Positions 48,158 through 60,268 of a stretch of DNA of 64,000 bases are shown one piece after another. Position numbers and translations under genes: made by a program. Under the pieces are notes generated by a model. The model ran no database searches. It had not been told where the DNA came from and saw nothing but the letters and a program-made list of their open reading frames with translations. The first letter of the stretch is position 1, and each line of letters starts with the position of its first letter. The DNA is from Warburgia ugandensis (taxonomy: Eukaryota > Streptophyta > Magnoliopsida > Canellales > Canellaceae), in NCBI GenBank assembly GCA_035236585.1, contig CP141138.1:31197437-31261436 (forward strand), read 5' to 3'.

Positions 48158-51100
48158 TGTGACGACCCGAGTTTTCACATGCATTTTTAAATGCAAAACC
48201 AATTACTAATGCGGGATCAATCCCTACTTGAAAACACTTTTATAAAAACAATGTAATGCAGTGGAAAAATCTTTTATTTTAAATTCGTTTTGAGAACCCC
48301 AAGTGTCATTTGCTTTCAAGACGAAAGTGATTTTTAAAATTAAGACAAACATATATGCATCCCATATCTATCTAGTCATAGCTCATAGTCCAACTATAAT
48401 AATTACATATACATGTCTAGAAGATAGGTCATATACTTACATTCATACTTGTCTTTATCTTCATTCACTTGATCGTAGCACTAACATTTCCAGATACTTC
48501 TTCTAATCCTGTTGGAACTAATATATAAAAATAATATATTTGGGTGAGTATTCCTCATACTTAGTAGGTGATCTGATACTATTATTTTGAAAACACGGTA
48601 TGCAACATGCATAATTTCAAGAGGGGCTTTCCATGTAAAAATCATGCAATTTCTTTTTGTATAAAGATGCATTTTTATGCATATATCATAAGCTCATTTA
48701 CACATTTTCAACCATGGAATCTTTTATTCAAAACCAGTAATCAACAATCTAAATATTGCGAAAATCATAGAGTAGTAATCAATCAATTCATGTACTAAAA
48801 TCTTGGTGAGCATATCAAGTCAACTAGTCAAAGCCAATGATTCATAAAATAATAATAATTATGAAATTCTTAAAGTAGTTATTAGTCAAAACAGATGATA
48901 GCATCTCAAACCCACTATAGATATTAAGCGCGTGGGTATCTAGGCGAACATATCAAGCGGATGGGTCGGCGACCACATCAAGCCGACTGGTCATGAGTAC
49001 TTGTCTATGACCATCTCAATGCAATATGCATATCAATCTCAAAACTGAAATCATAGGGTCCACTATGCTCATGACCAGAACCTATTTTAAAATCGTGTGG
49101 CTCCGATATTTGGAGACCATGCCCGCCATAGCCTCCATGAAGACTATGGATATGTCTTCTTTGTCCCTTCGTAAGCTGCCTCATTTGAGAATCTGCCCAC
49201 TTGGAACTCAAGGTTTTGTTCCCTCCGCAGGTTGCCTCAATCGGCGATCTACCACTTAACATAGTGCTCACCAGGCTCATTAGCCCGGAAAAGATATATA
49301 CATATAATCCGATTCTCAATCATCGTAAATCATGCAATTTATGCAATTAGTTTCAAAACATGCGAGTAATGCATACATAAAATCTGTTCAATGCAAGCTA
49401 TCGCATTCAAGACGATAAATCATGAAGACAATTTGCATGCTCATTATAAGAATATCATATCTCAAAAAGCATACTAAATACGGGAATAGAGTCAAGTAAA
49501 TCATTTAGAATTTGGAATGCATTTGAAAAGTTAGTAACATCAGACTACCTACCTTGATATCTCTTAGATTGTGTTTCTCTTCAATTCGAATCTTGGATCA
49601 CCTTTGTGAGGTCCTAGATATTATTTGGGGATAAGAATCCAAGTATTATTTCTCATTCTTTATAGATCATCAGTTAGATTTACAGATCAATGGCTAGATC
49701 TATCCTTTAGGTTATAGATAATTGATTAATGTGTTTCTAGGATAGGTCTCACTTATAGATCTAATATTTAATGGTTAGATTGCCTTCAATAACTTTTATG
49801 TCATCAAGATCTTGTAATTGAATGGTTCGATCTCACAGATCGCCTATCCTGACGTTTAGATCAAAATTGTACTTAATTTGAATGGTCAGATCTACAATTC
49901 AAAGGTTGATATATGTAATTTAAGGTTGATCCTAGCATATTAATCTCCTAATACATCCAATGGATCAATTTATGAGATCTGATCATCTTTGATCTCATAG
50001 ATCTATGCGATCTCTATGATTTTTAGGCTATGGTCACATTAGATAGTCCTCTGATCCTAAATTTTATTATATAATTAGGTATGTGTCATCAATATGAACA
50101 CAACAAACTTTTTGGATCGTCAATCAGAGTTCTATAGCCTTCTTAATTGCAATTTTAGTGTTTTATATCAAATAAAAGATCCAGATTTGATCTCTGGATC
50201 CAGAATGTGACTAGACAGGGTCTGCGCATCATGATTCCCAAGACCACTTGCATCCTAGTCAAACTGAGACAGCACCATCAAGCCTGCACGTGCCCGAAGG
50301 AAGCGCTGGGAAGCAAGTTCCCATTGCACATTATGCGCATGCCTTCCGATAGCAAACTAGATCAGGAGAGTTGAGATGTCTGATCAAGACTGTTCGATCC
50401 ATCGTATCCCGATCAATGGATAAAATCACCCAAAAATTATCTATTTTTACCATTTTGGGGGTTTTGGGGTACCCTAGTTACATTGAACGACTCAGATCAT
50501 CCATCAGAGTTGCCTCAGAGATGATCCCCAACAGATCTGATGGATCTATTTTCACCTACATATTGCTGGCCTGGTGAGAACAAATCTGGCTTGGATTGGA
50601 GGAATACGCCTGGAAATGGTAGATGAAATAAGGGAAAGGAGAAGGGAAGAGGGGTCTTACCTAGGCAGTTGGAGATGGTGCCTTTTCAGTGGGTGAGGTT
50701 TCTTCTGTGCCTGCCAAAAAATTAGATTGTCAACAAAAATGAAAAAGCTGGAGAGAACAAAGGGAACACTAGAGTGGAAGGAGGGTGTGTTGGGAGGAGG
50801 AGTAGGGGAAAGAGAATGGGTGGAGAGAAGGAGAGACTTGGGGCTGGTGCCAGAAAACACAAAGAAAGGGGAGGAGGATTTTTTGATGGAGTTTTTTTCT
50901 AGAGCTGATGAAGGTAGCCAGAGAAGGGGAGAAGATGATCTGGGAGAGAGGAGGAGAGGGGAGGTTTATAGGAGTGAAGGGCGGTGCCATCCTCATGGCG
51001 GTGCCGCCATTTCTCCCGATGCCGCAGAGGTTGACTGGAGAAATGGGGTCGGCGCAGACGCGGGTGACAAAGCAGCGATGAAGGGAGTGATGAAGGGGGG

Positions 51101-51348
51101 TGTTGTTATCAAAATGACCATCTGTGTTTTCTGATCCTTTTTCCTTAATGTTTACAAAATTATAAAAATGGCCTCCAATCTTCAAATGCCCATATTTTTG
51201 TCATCTAATCTCCCTTTTCATCATTCTTTATGTCATTGGATTCCATTTTTCGAGTAGAATCTAATTAGGGGATATTTCCACCAAATTTGATCCCTATAAA
51301 ATCTCACTTTCAATATTCAATTAGGACTTAAAACTTCAGGTCATTACA
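48158..51348 (-). mobile_element. Solo LTR of the C family (3,191 bp)
   Basis: On the minus strand it begins TGTAATGACC and ends GGTCGTCACA, the same termini as the C LTRs. Its last 160 bases align with those of C at roughly 75-80% (TTTTTAAATGCA, GATCGATCCC-like and AGTGTCATTTGC words). A perfect 5-bp duplication TTAAT flanks it and there is no interior, so it is a solo LTR left by recombination between the two ends of a full element. The GC-rich block near 50640-51110 on the plus strand is the counterpart of 10250-10960 in C. Confidence 0.85.
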
Positions 51349-53050
51349 TTAATATGCAATCGTAATTCAAATAAACATGAAAACATAGTAATCTCAATTC
51401 CACCTACCTCGTGTGGAGATTAGCCATTCCTTTACCTTCATAACCACCAAATCTACTTACTAATCAGTGGTTAAGATTGATTGTTCAAGCTTTCATACTT
51501 GATTACTTGTAGATCTATGAAACAGTACATATATTTCTATTAAATTTTGTCATAGTTTGAAATCTAGATCTTTTGTGATTATATATGGTCAACACCGAAT
51601 GTAGATCACAATTCCATCACTAATTAGCACAAATTGATTGTTCAATCTGTTGATCAGTCTTTTCCAGTCATGGATCATCAATCTAATTTCCCATGGTTGC
51701 TAGAAACATATATCTATAAAGTTGATTATTAATCCATAGTCCAAATCACTCATTTAACATATGGAATTACTAATCTACAAGATTACAAATTACCCCACAA
51801 TTAGACTAGATCTATTGACCAAATAGTTTAAAGCACTAAATCTATCGTATGATTTCCTAATTACATTCAATCATCAATGAAATCCCTAGATTTTCTAGGA
51901 TTTACTATGCGCATGTATTGGAATTGAAATATGAAGTGAATTAGTGCAAATTAATAGCAATCTGACCTATAACTATTTCAATCCTTTTCACTAGATATCC
52001 AAAAATGTAGTCTAGTTGCTGGATCATTGCGATGTAGACTGATCATGGTTGTACGTCACTAGTGCCTTTAGACCTTCGTTGAATCTTCCTTGATCATCAA
52101 ATTATTGGAGGGGTTCTACACCTAACATTATAAAAAACATAATTCATACCTTAACTCTTCAATCTGAGTAGTCTTCTATCCTATACAATGCCATACCCAA
52201 TCGCTCTATTCTCCATCTAATAGCAGTTATCAGAGATGGAAATGGGAGTATTGAGAGCATGGAGGAGGAGGGGAAGAAGGAAGGAGGGGAAAGGTTGAGG
52301 GAAAAAGTCATGTCACTAACAGATTAAGCTCGAGTAGTGTGGAGTTTCAGACGATGCAGGGCAATTGTCATAGGCAACTAGCTCTGGTCACACTCAAGGG
52401 GGAAAATGGGTGAAGGGTTTTCCATCAGTGGACTTATGTTTGTCGGTTGCTAGGAACGTGCAAGGTCAAAGGGAGATGAGAGAGGGATCGAGAGGGGATG
52501 ACAGTTGGCCAATTGGTCGACTGTTTTCTCCTTTTCTCTTCCATCTTAAGAACATGAGGGGTGCCAATATCAATTTTGGCCCCTCCTTCAAGTTCTTTTT
52601 TATATATTACGTTTTCATTTTAAACTATTTTTAAAATATTATAATAGAATCATTATGTTTTCTAGTTAAAGCAATACTATCATTCTGTCAAGGACACGAT
52701 TATGTCTGTTTAAATCACTTGAGTTTTCAAATTTTACCAGAGGGGACCACAATGTAAATTTATTAAAATTCCCTTTTGAAAGTAGAATACCTAACTCTTT
52801 CATCCAAACTTTGATTTTAGCATTCTTAGTGTCGTCAAAATCTTTTTTCTAAGTACAATCCAAATATTAAGGTTTTAACACTCAAATTGATGTTTATGAC
52901 TACTTTCTTTCTTGAAGCTCAAAAGTGGAAATTCCAAATTCTCATTTCATTTTGATTCAAAATCAATAAAAAAAGTTACATGCAATGGAATTTAAACTAA
53001 GGGTATTGTAGTGTATCTACCTAGATATGGATTTATAACACTCTATATGA
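51349..53050. other. Unresolved LTR-like DNA
   Basis: No coding sequence is recognised. A purine-rich stretch at 52230-52520 resembles, by composition and place, the promoter-side block of the C-family LTR read in reverse, so this may be an older minus-strand chromoviral LTR that the solo LTR entered. Its ends could not be found. Confidence 0.3.
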
Positions 53051-53474
53051 TGTTTTATAGATTTTGAGCTTTGAATGAAATTTAAATTTGATAGTGAACG
53101 TGTTTAATTGACTGCATCCTTTTCTTTCTTGGAATTTTCCCACTGATTAGTCATACTCACTCCCAGCGACAATTTTAGGTCAATCTTTTGATTAGAAGTG
53201 AGAGTTAAGGCATTCTAGGAGGCATAGGAACAACAAGATAGAAAGTATGAGAATAAATGAGTTACTTTACTTTGTTTTGGACTACTATATTGAACATTGA
53301 GAACAATAATGTAATAGATGATATATTTTGTCATTAATATTATAATTTTTATATAATTATGGATTTATTATGGTTGTTTGGGTTGTGACTACTGGATCCT
53401 ACCAGTGCATTTATTTTTGTTATATTTGGTGTTTTGATAAGACACTTTGCTTGAAAGGGTAGTTGTGGAAACTA

Positions 53475-53519
53475 ATACATACATACATACATACATACAT
53501 ACATACATACATACATACA

Positions 53520-53550
<31 letters not shown>
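53475..53550. repeat. (CATA)19 microsatellite
   Basis: About 76 bases of perfect ACAT/CATA tetranucleotides in the LTR of element H, about 95 bases before the primer site. Confidence 0.97.
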
Positions 53551-53645
53551 GGTGTCTTTTTGAAATATTGAAAAAAATAGCTCAAGATCCTAATTATTTC
53601 TAAATAAATTTTAAAACATTTGTTTCTAAAAAATCTAGGTATCAC

Positions 53646-53658
53646 TTGATATCAGAGC
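53646..53658 (+). promoter_or_regulatory. Primer-binding site of element H (initiator tRNA-Met type)
   Basis: TTGATATCAGAGC differs from TTGGTATCAGAGC by one base and stands two bases after the inferred LTR end. Confidence 0.75.
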
Positions 53659-54078
53659 ATAGGTTATACTACTCACAGCCAAATGATTTGGAAACCATAA
53701 GAGTCAACAATGAGGAAACAAGTCCTAGGTCCACTAACCAATATAAGAACAGAAACTAACTAGGTCTTTTGCTGTTGAAAATCTAAATGCCTTCAAGGAA
53801 ACAAAGAAAGGGAAAACAATCATATGTCAATACTTCCAATAATAAAGAAACTTGAAAGGACATTGTAGATGAGTTAGTTGAGGTCATTCTCTGTGAAGTG
53901 GTGAAGCGATTTTGATCTCTAGAACTGTCAACTTCAAATTTCAAGGAAAAGAAGAGGATCCACAAGAGATGTCTGAGTTGCAAGAATTCTCATCTAAGAA
54001 AATCTTGTAATCATGGATAACATCATTACTACTTATGTCACGAAGAGGGACATTAAATTTATAACTATCCAGAATAGA

Positions 54079-54138
54079 GGAAGAAGAAGAAGAAGAAGAA
54101 GAAGAAGAAGAAGAAGAAGAAGAAGAAGAAGAAGAAGG
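54079..54138 (+). repeat. (GAA)19-20 trinucleotide run within the gag region of element H
   Basis: About 60 bases of AAG/GAA repeats between two zinc-knuckle remnants. Depending on frame it would encode a run of arginine, lysine or glutamate. It is likely a secondary slippage expansion. Confidence 0.95.
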
Positions 54139-56175
54139 AAAAAGATGTGGGCTGTCCACCTTGCAAGAATTACCATCAAGGCAAGCCTTATTACATCAAA
54201 GAATGTCATTGTTCCACTTTGTGGTGAGCTAGGTCATCTTCTTCGTAACTACCAAAAAAGGGAAGGAATGATGAATCTAGATGAGAGCCAGAGCCACAAA
54301 GTTGATGGGAAGTCTTTGTGCTGACAATTGGATTGGCTCAAATTTTAAAACATGATTGTGGAAAGTAGTCTTCTAGTTTTGAGATGACTTGATAAAACAC
54401 TTTTAACCATGAACCTATGCATATCTTCATTTCTTATTGATTTTACATTTTGGATAGTTGTTCAAAAGTTTGTAGTGTAAGATTCTATTTTGAAACTATG
54501 ATTTTCTTTGAAAATGTCTTTATGAACATGGAAGACTCTTCTAGGTTATCATCATAGTGTTTAATAATGAATAATAAATCCAACCTTATTCACTTTAGAT
54601 TCACTAGACTTTAGAAGAATCCTCTGGAGTGGACTGGTTGACTTTACATTGAACAACAGGTGAAAGCCATGGAAAAAATAAAATTTATTAATTTTAACAT
54701 TTCAAGCAAAGATGTTGATGGCCCAAAAAATTCAGAGGAATTCCCTAAAGAGTTCCTAGGATTACCACCTATGAGTCGATGGACTTGATATTAAACATGG
54801 CTTCTACCACCAAAACACCTAGTAGAATGGTCCTAGTAGAACTAAAAGAGTAAATAGATTAGAATTTAGTTAACTAAATGCCTCACGCTGGAGGGTCTAG
54901 TATTATCCAACAAGAAGAAGGTTGAATCAATATTATTAGAAATCAATTATAGATTATTGAATGGAGTTACTTCTAGGAACAAATAACCATTGAATGGTAT
55001 AGACAATCTCTTTGTTAGTTGCCATCTAACTAGTTATTGATAAACATAGTTCTGAGTTTTGGAAGTCATCAATCGAAAAGTCAGGATGAGAATATTCCAT
55101 AAATTGTATTCCAAGTCCATCTTGACCGATATGAATTTTGAGTAATGCCATTCAGGCTAACGAATGCACATACTACTTTATGGACTTGATGAATAGAGTA
55201 TTTAAGGGGTATCTTGATAGATTTGTTATAGTATTCATCAATGACATTTTAGTATACTCCAACAGCTAGGAGAAACATTAAGAACACCGACAAATTGTAT
55301 TCCACACTCTCTAGACTCACCAGTTATACACAAAGTTCTCAAAGTGTGAGTTTTGGCCTGACAGAGTCCACTTTCTTAGCCATGTTATTTTTGCAAGTGA
55401 TAATTTTATTGATCCTAAGAAGATAGAAGCAATCACCAACCAGGAGAAACCCAAGACTGTGATAAAGATCCATAGTTTTCTCAGGTTGGCAGGGTACTAC
55501 AGGAGATTTATAAAGGGTTTTTCTCACATTGCACAACCTATGACCTAGTTGACTAGGAAGAAGAAGAAATTTGACTAGATGGAGGAATATGACTGAGCTT
55601 TTAAGAATTGAAGAAAAGGCTTAGTACATCACCTATTCCAACCTTGCCTATGGGTAGTGGAGGATTTTTTGTTTACAACAATGCCTTAGGCAAGGGACTT
55701 GGATGCGTACTAATACAACATGTTAATGTGATAACTTATGCATTGAGATAATTAAAGATTGATGAAGTGAATTATTCCACCATGATTTGGAGTTGGCTAC
55801 TATGGTCTTTGCTTTGAAGATGTGGAGACACTATCTATATAGTGAAAAGTTTGAAATCTTTACAAATAATAAAAGCCTTAAGTACATTTTCTCGTAAAGT
55901 GACCTTAACATGAGACGGTGGTTTTTGGTGGAGTACTTTAAAGACTACAATTTCACCATCCAGTACTACCCTGGTAAGGAAAACATTGCGGCTGATGCTC
56001 TCATAGAAAGATGAAGGGAATGTTAGCCAATATATCAATAAGATCAGCCTTCATAGATTTGATTGTGCTAGCTAAGAAAGAGCTTGAAAAGACTCGAGGT
56101 ATAAGTGGCATGGCTAGTTTCTCTATAGGTGCTAATGGAGGTGTACGCTTCCATGGTAGACTCAATAGAGTGCAC

Positions 56176-59100
56176 AATGGATATCTTTTAGAGCAAGTGA
56201 ATGTAATGAATGCACATCACAACCTTAGAAATATTCCTTTTTTTGAGACCTATAATTGAGGATAGGCTAGGCATCCTAACTTGTCATGGTCTAAGAAAAA
56301 TTACCAAGGAAGTTTATCTATGAATCCCCCTACACAAAACTTTCCTAGAACTTCAGTACTTTAGCAGCCTCTAACAGCTTCCTCAATAGCCAAAGAGACC
56401 ATTAGTCAAGGACAATATTTAGATATTCTTAAAACAAAATGAGGAGACTAACAAGGGCCTGCACCAAATCTAGAATGAGAGTTGACAGCTAGCCAATGTC
56501 AATTCTCAAGCTATTACCAAATTAAAGATACAAATGAGCCAACTGTCTGCTACATTGAATGATGGAGCAAAGGGATAGTTACTTAGTTAGCCAATTCCAA
56601 ACCTTAAGGGACAGTTTGAAATAAGGTCCAATTCAAATTCACAAAGACACCATGAGCAAGCAAAGTCAATAACTATCCATAGGAGTGGCCAGCAGGTTAA
56701 TAATAAAGTAGGACAGACTAAGGAAAATTTAGAGAAGAATGAACTAGGTACTACAAAGGAGAAAGAAAAAGGATAGAAACTTCCAACTCTAGCTGACACT
56801 ATTGTGGAGGCACCTTATGTACCTAAATCCCTATTCCCTTAACTTTTAAACAAGTTAAAGACAGGAACTAATTTCCATGAAATAATGATGTGTTTAAGCA
56901 TGTGCAAATCAGTATCCCATTACGCAATGCTATTAAAAACATTTCTTCTTTTGTAAAATTTCTGAAGGAGCTCTACACACAAAAGTGCAACCTTAATGTG
57001 CAAAAGAAAGGCTTCCTCACTAAGCAAGTGAGCTCTTTGATCCAACACCAAACCTCTCCTACGTTTAGAGATCCATGTTGTCCTGCCATTTCTTGCGTTA
57101 TGGGAGACCATGTCATTAATAGGGCACTATTAGATTTAGGAGGCAATGTAAATTTGTTTTCATATTCTATCTATGAGCAATTTAGGCTTGGTGACCTTAT
57201 ACTAACCAATACCACTTTACAGTTAGCAGATAGACCTATAAAAATTCCATGTGGTATGGTTGAGGATGTTTTAATATAGGTGGACCAATTTTATTTCCCT
57301 ATAGATTTTGTTGTCCTGGATACCCAACCTGATAATAAGATCCTACTAATTCTTGGACATCCATTTTTAGCAACATCCAATGTGGTCATCAACTATAGAA
57401 GTAGTGTGATGAAATTGTCCTTTGGAAACATAAAAGGCAAGCTCAATGTTTATAATGCCAATCATCAACATTTAGACCTAGATAATTTTGGTGTAGTCAA
57501 TTTAATTTAAGGTCTAATATAAGATGCTAATCCACCGTTGTTTATTCTAAATCCACTAGGGGCATGTCTAGAACACTTTAATTGTGATTTTAATATAGAT
57601 AAGTCCATAAATGAGGTAAATAATCTTTTAGATGTTATAACAATCATGGATACCTCTAAATAGGGAACTCAAGTGGAACATTTTCTTATTTCAAATTCTG
57701 TCCCTTTGCCTTTAGTAGGAAAACCACCCACCTTGCTCCTTAAGCCATTACCTAATAATGTAAAATATTTCTTCCTAGGACTTGATGAATGCTTACTTGT
57801 AATCATAGCCTCAAATCAAGATTAAGAACATGAAGGAAAGCTCCTTGATGTTCTTAGAGAAAATAAGATAGCATTAGGGTGGAACATAGTGGATATTAGA
57901 AGGATTAGCCCTACTGTATGTATGTGTAGAATTAACTTAGAAGAAAATGCTAAACCATCTAGGGAAACACAGAGGAGATTAAAACCTAATATGAAAGAGG
58001 TATAGAGAGATGAAGTGCTAAAACTCCTAGATGTCAATTTTATCTACCCTATTTCTAACATCACTTGGGTTAGCCTAGTTCAAGTTATACCCAAGAAATT
58101 CAAAGTCACTATAATCTATAATGAGGATAATGAATTACTCCCCACTCACATGACCACGGGTGGAGAGTTTGTATAAATTATCAAAAATTAAACTCTGTCA
58201 TGAGAAAAGACCACTTTCCTCTTCCCTTCATTGACCAAATGCGGGAAAGGTTAGCCAACCATAGATATTATTATTTTCTAGATTGATACTCTAGCTATAA
58301 CCAAATCCTTACAGAACTTGAAGAACAAGGGAAGATGACCTTCACTTGCCCTTTTGGGACCTTCTCCTATTGTTGTATGCATTTTGGGCTTTGGAATGCA
58401 CCAGCTACTTTTCAAAGATGTATGTTGAGCATATTTTTTATTTGGTGGAGAGGTTTTTGGAGGTGTTTATGGATGATTTTTTAGAATTTGAGTCATAATT
58501 TGATGAATGCCTACACCATTTGAAATTAGTCAATGTCATTTTATCGTACAAAATGACATTATTTTAGGCCACATTATATCACATAATGGCATAGAAGTTG
58601 ACAAAGCCAAAGTAGATTTAATCTCTAACCTTTTTCCTCCAAGGATGGTGAAGGGAATTCAATCATTTTTAGGCCATGCTAGTTTTTATAAGAGATTCAT
58701 CAAATTCTAGAAAATTTCTGAGTCCCTATGTAATTTACTTATGAAGGAGGCAATTTTTTACTTTGATGATAATTGTATGAAAGCATTTGAATGCGCTCAC
58801 ATGCCAATAATTTGACCACCAAATTGGAGTGCACTATATAAAATAATGTGTGACACTTCACACTGTGTGATCGGTGCTATGTTGGGGTAGTGTATTAATA
58901 AACTCCCCCATATCATATATTACTCTAGCAAGACACTCAATGTTGCCCAAATCAATTATTTCACTACATAAAAAGAGTTGTTGGCAATTACATTTGCCTT
59001 GGATAAATTTAGATCTTACTTATTAGGATTTAAGTTCATTATTTATTCAAACCATGCATCATTAAAATACATTCTTTCTAAGAAGGATGCCAAATCTAGG

Positions 59101-60268
59101 CCGACCTAATGGAAACTATTGCTACAAGAGTCTAATTTGGAAATTTAGGATAAAAAGGTTCTAAAAATGTTGCAGTCGACCACTTATCCAAGTTAGTTGT
59201 GGAGTCTACTAATGAGAATGTGCTTGTAACAGAAACCTTCCTAGATGAACAATTATTACACATTTCCAAATTTCCTTGGAACGTAGATATAGTCAAGTAT
59301 CTTGTCAAGGTCAAATGCCTAACCATTGATCTAAACAAGATAGAAAAATATTTATTATTAAGGTTAAGCATTATTCATGGGATGATCTATACTTGAACAA
59401 ATACTATCTTAATCAGGTCATTAGGAGATGTATACCATATAATGAACATTATAAAATTATTTCCTTTTGTCACAACCATGTATGCAAGGGCCACTACAGT
59501 TCTAGAAAGATAGTTGCATAGAGTTTGTAGTGTGATTTTAATTAACCCACCATTTTTAGGGATTCACATTCTTATTGTATAGCATGTGCTGGGTGTCAAT
59601 AGTTAGATAGTATAGGTAAGAGAAATATCATGCCCTTGAACCCTATTTTGGTCATTAAGCCTTTTAGTATTTAGGGCATTGATTTTATGGAACCTATTTC
59701 AAATTCCTTTGGTTATTTTTACATCCTTGCAGGAGTGGACTATGTATCCAATTGGGTACAAGCCATACCATGTAAGACTAATGACCACAAGGTGGTGGTC
59801 AAGTTTTTAAAGGAAAATATATTTGTATGCTTTGGTTCACCAAGGGCCATAATTACTTATGGGGGAAAATACTTTTATAACAAAGTGTTTGAGAACTTGA
59901 TGAATAAATATTGTATTACCAATAAGATATCTACTCCTTATCATCATCATACTAGTGGACAAGTAGAAGTGTCAAATAGGGAGATAAAGAGAATCTTAGA
60001 AAAGATAATCAATCCAAATGACTTGTCTTTAAGACTTAATGATACTTTATGGGTGTACCATACTGCATATAAGACCCCTATAAGCATGTCACCCTACCAA
60101 CTAGTCTATGAAAATGCTTATCATCTCCTAGTAGAACTTGAGCATAAAGCATATTGGGCCATTAAAAAGCTCAATTTTGACTTAGTGTTAGGGCCCACAA
60201 GAAACTCCAACTTAATGAATGGGATGAACTTAGAAAGGATGCATGTAAGTCCTGCAAGAAATATGGTG
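56176..60268 (+). mobile_element. Element D: Athila-like interior from late gag to integrase, broken
   Basis: It starts within Gag just after the zinc knuckle (YLLEQVNVMNAHHN, as in G). Protease lies at 57000-57270 (ALLDLGGNVNLFSYSIYEQF). Reverse transcriptase spans about 58020-58710, RNase H about 58850-59190 and integrase about 59400-60268. The integrase core keeps the longest open stretch (59687-60286), with YFYILAGVDYVSNWVQAIPC and TPYHHHTSGQVEVSNREIK. The element carries of the order of ten to twenty breaks. Its right side is interrupted by the LTR of E. Neither of its own LTRs is in the window. Confidence 0.85.

Larger units (their letters stand above)
53050..56175 (+). mobile_element. 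Element H: chromovirus, end of LTR, primer site, gag and part of pol, broken
   Basis: LTR-like DNA ends near 53644 and is followed by a tRNA-Met-type primer site. Gag zinc-knuckle remnants lie near 53960-54240 (CGELGHLLRNY). Reverse transcriptase words lie near 55120-55260 ([15 protein letters not shown]). RNase H ends near 56005 with YYPGKENIAADAL, and the RNase H-integrase linker (FHGRLNR) ends near 56170. The element then stops against Athila element D. Breaks number in the tens. The left LTR edge is not defined. Confidence 0.75.

Noticed and set aside
50727-51185. Overlapping 135- and 138-residue frames on opposite strands
   Set aside because: They lie in the GC- and purine-rich block of the solo LTR, counterpart of the C LTR block, with no protein family match.
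54013-54324. Arginine-rich 103-residue frame resembling a nucleic-acid binding protein
   Set aside because: The arginine run is the (GAA)n expansion. The only real signal is the Gag zinc-knuckle remnant of element H.
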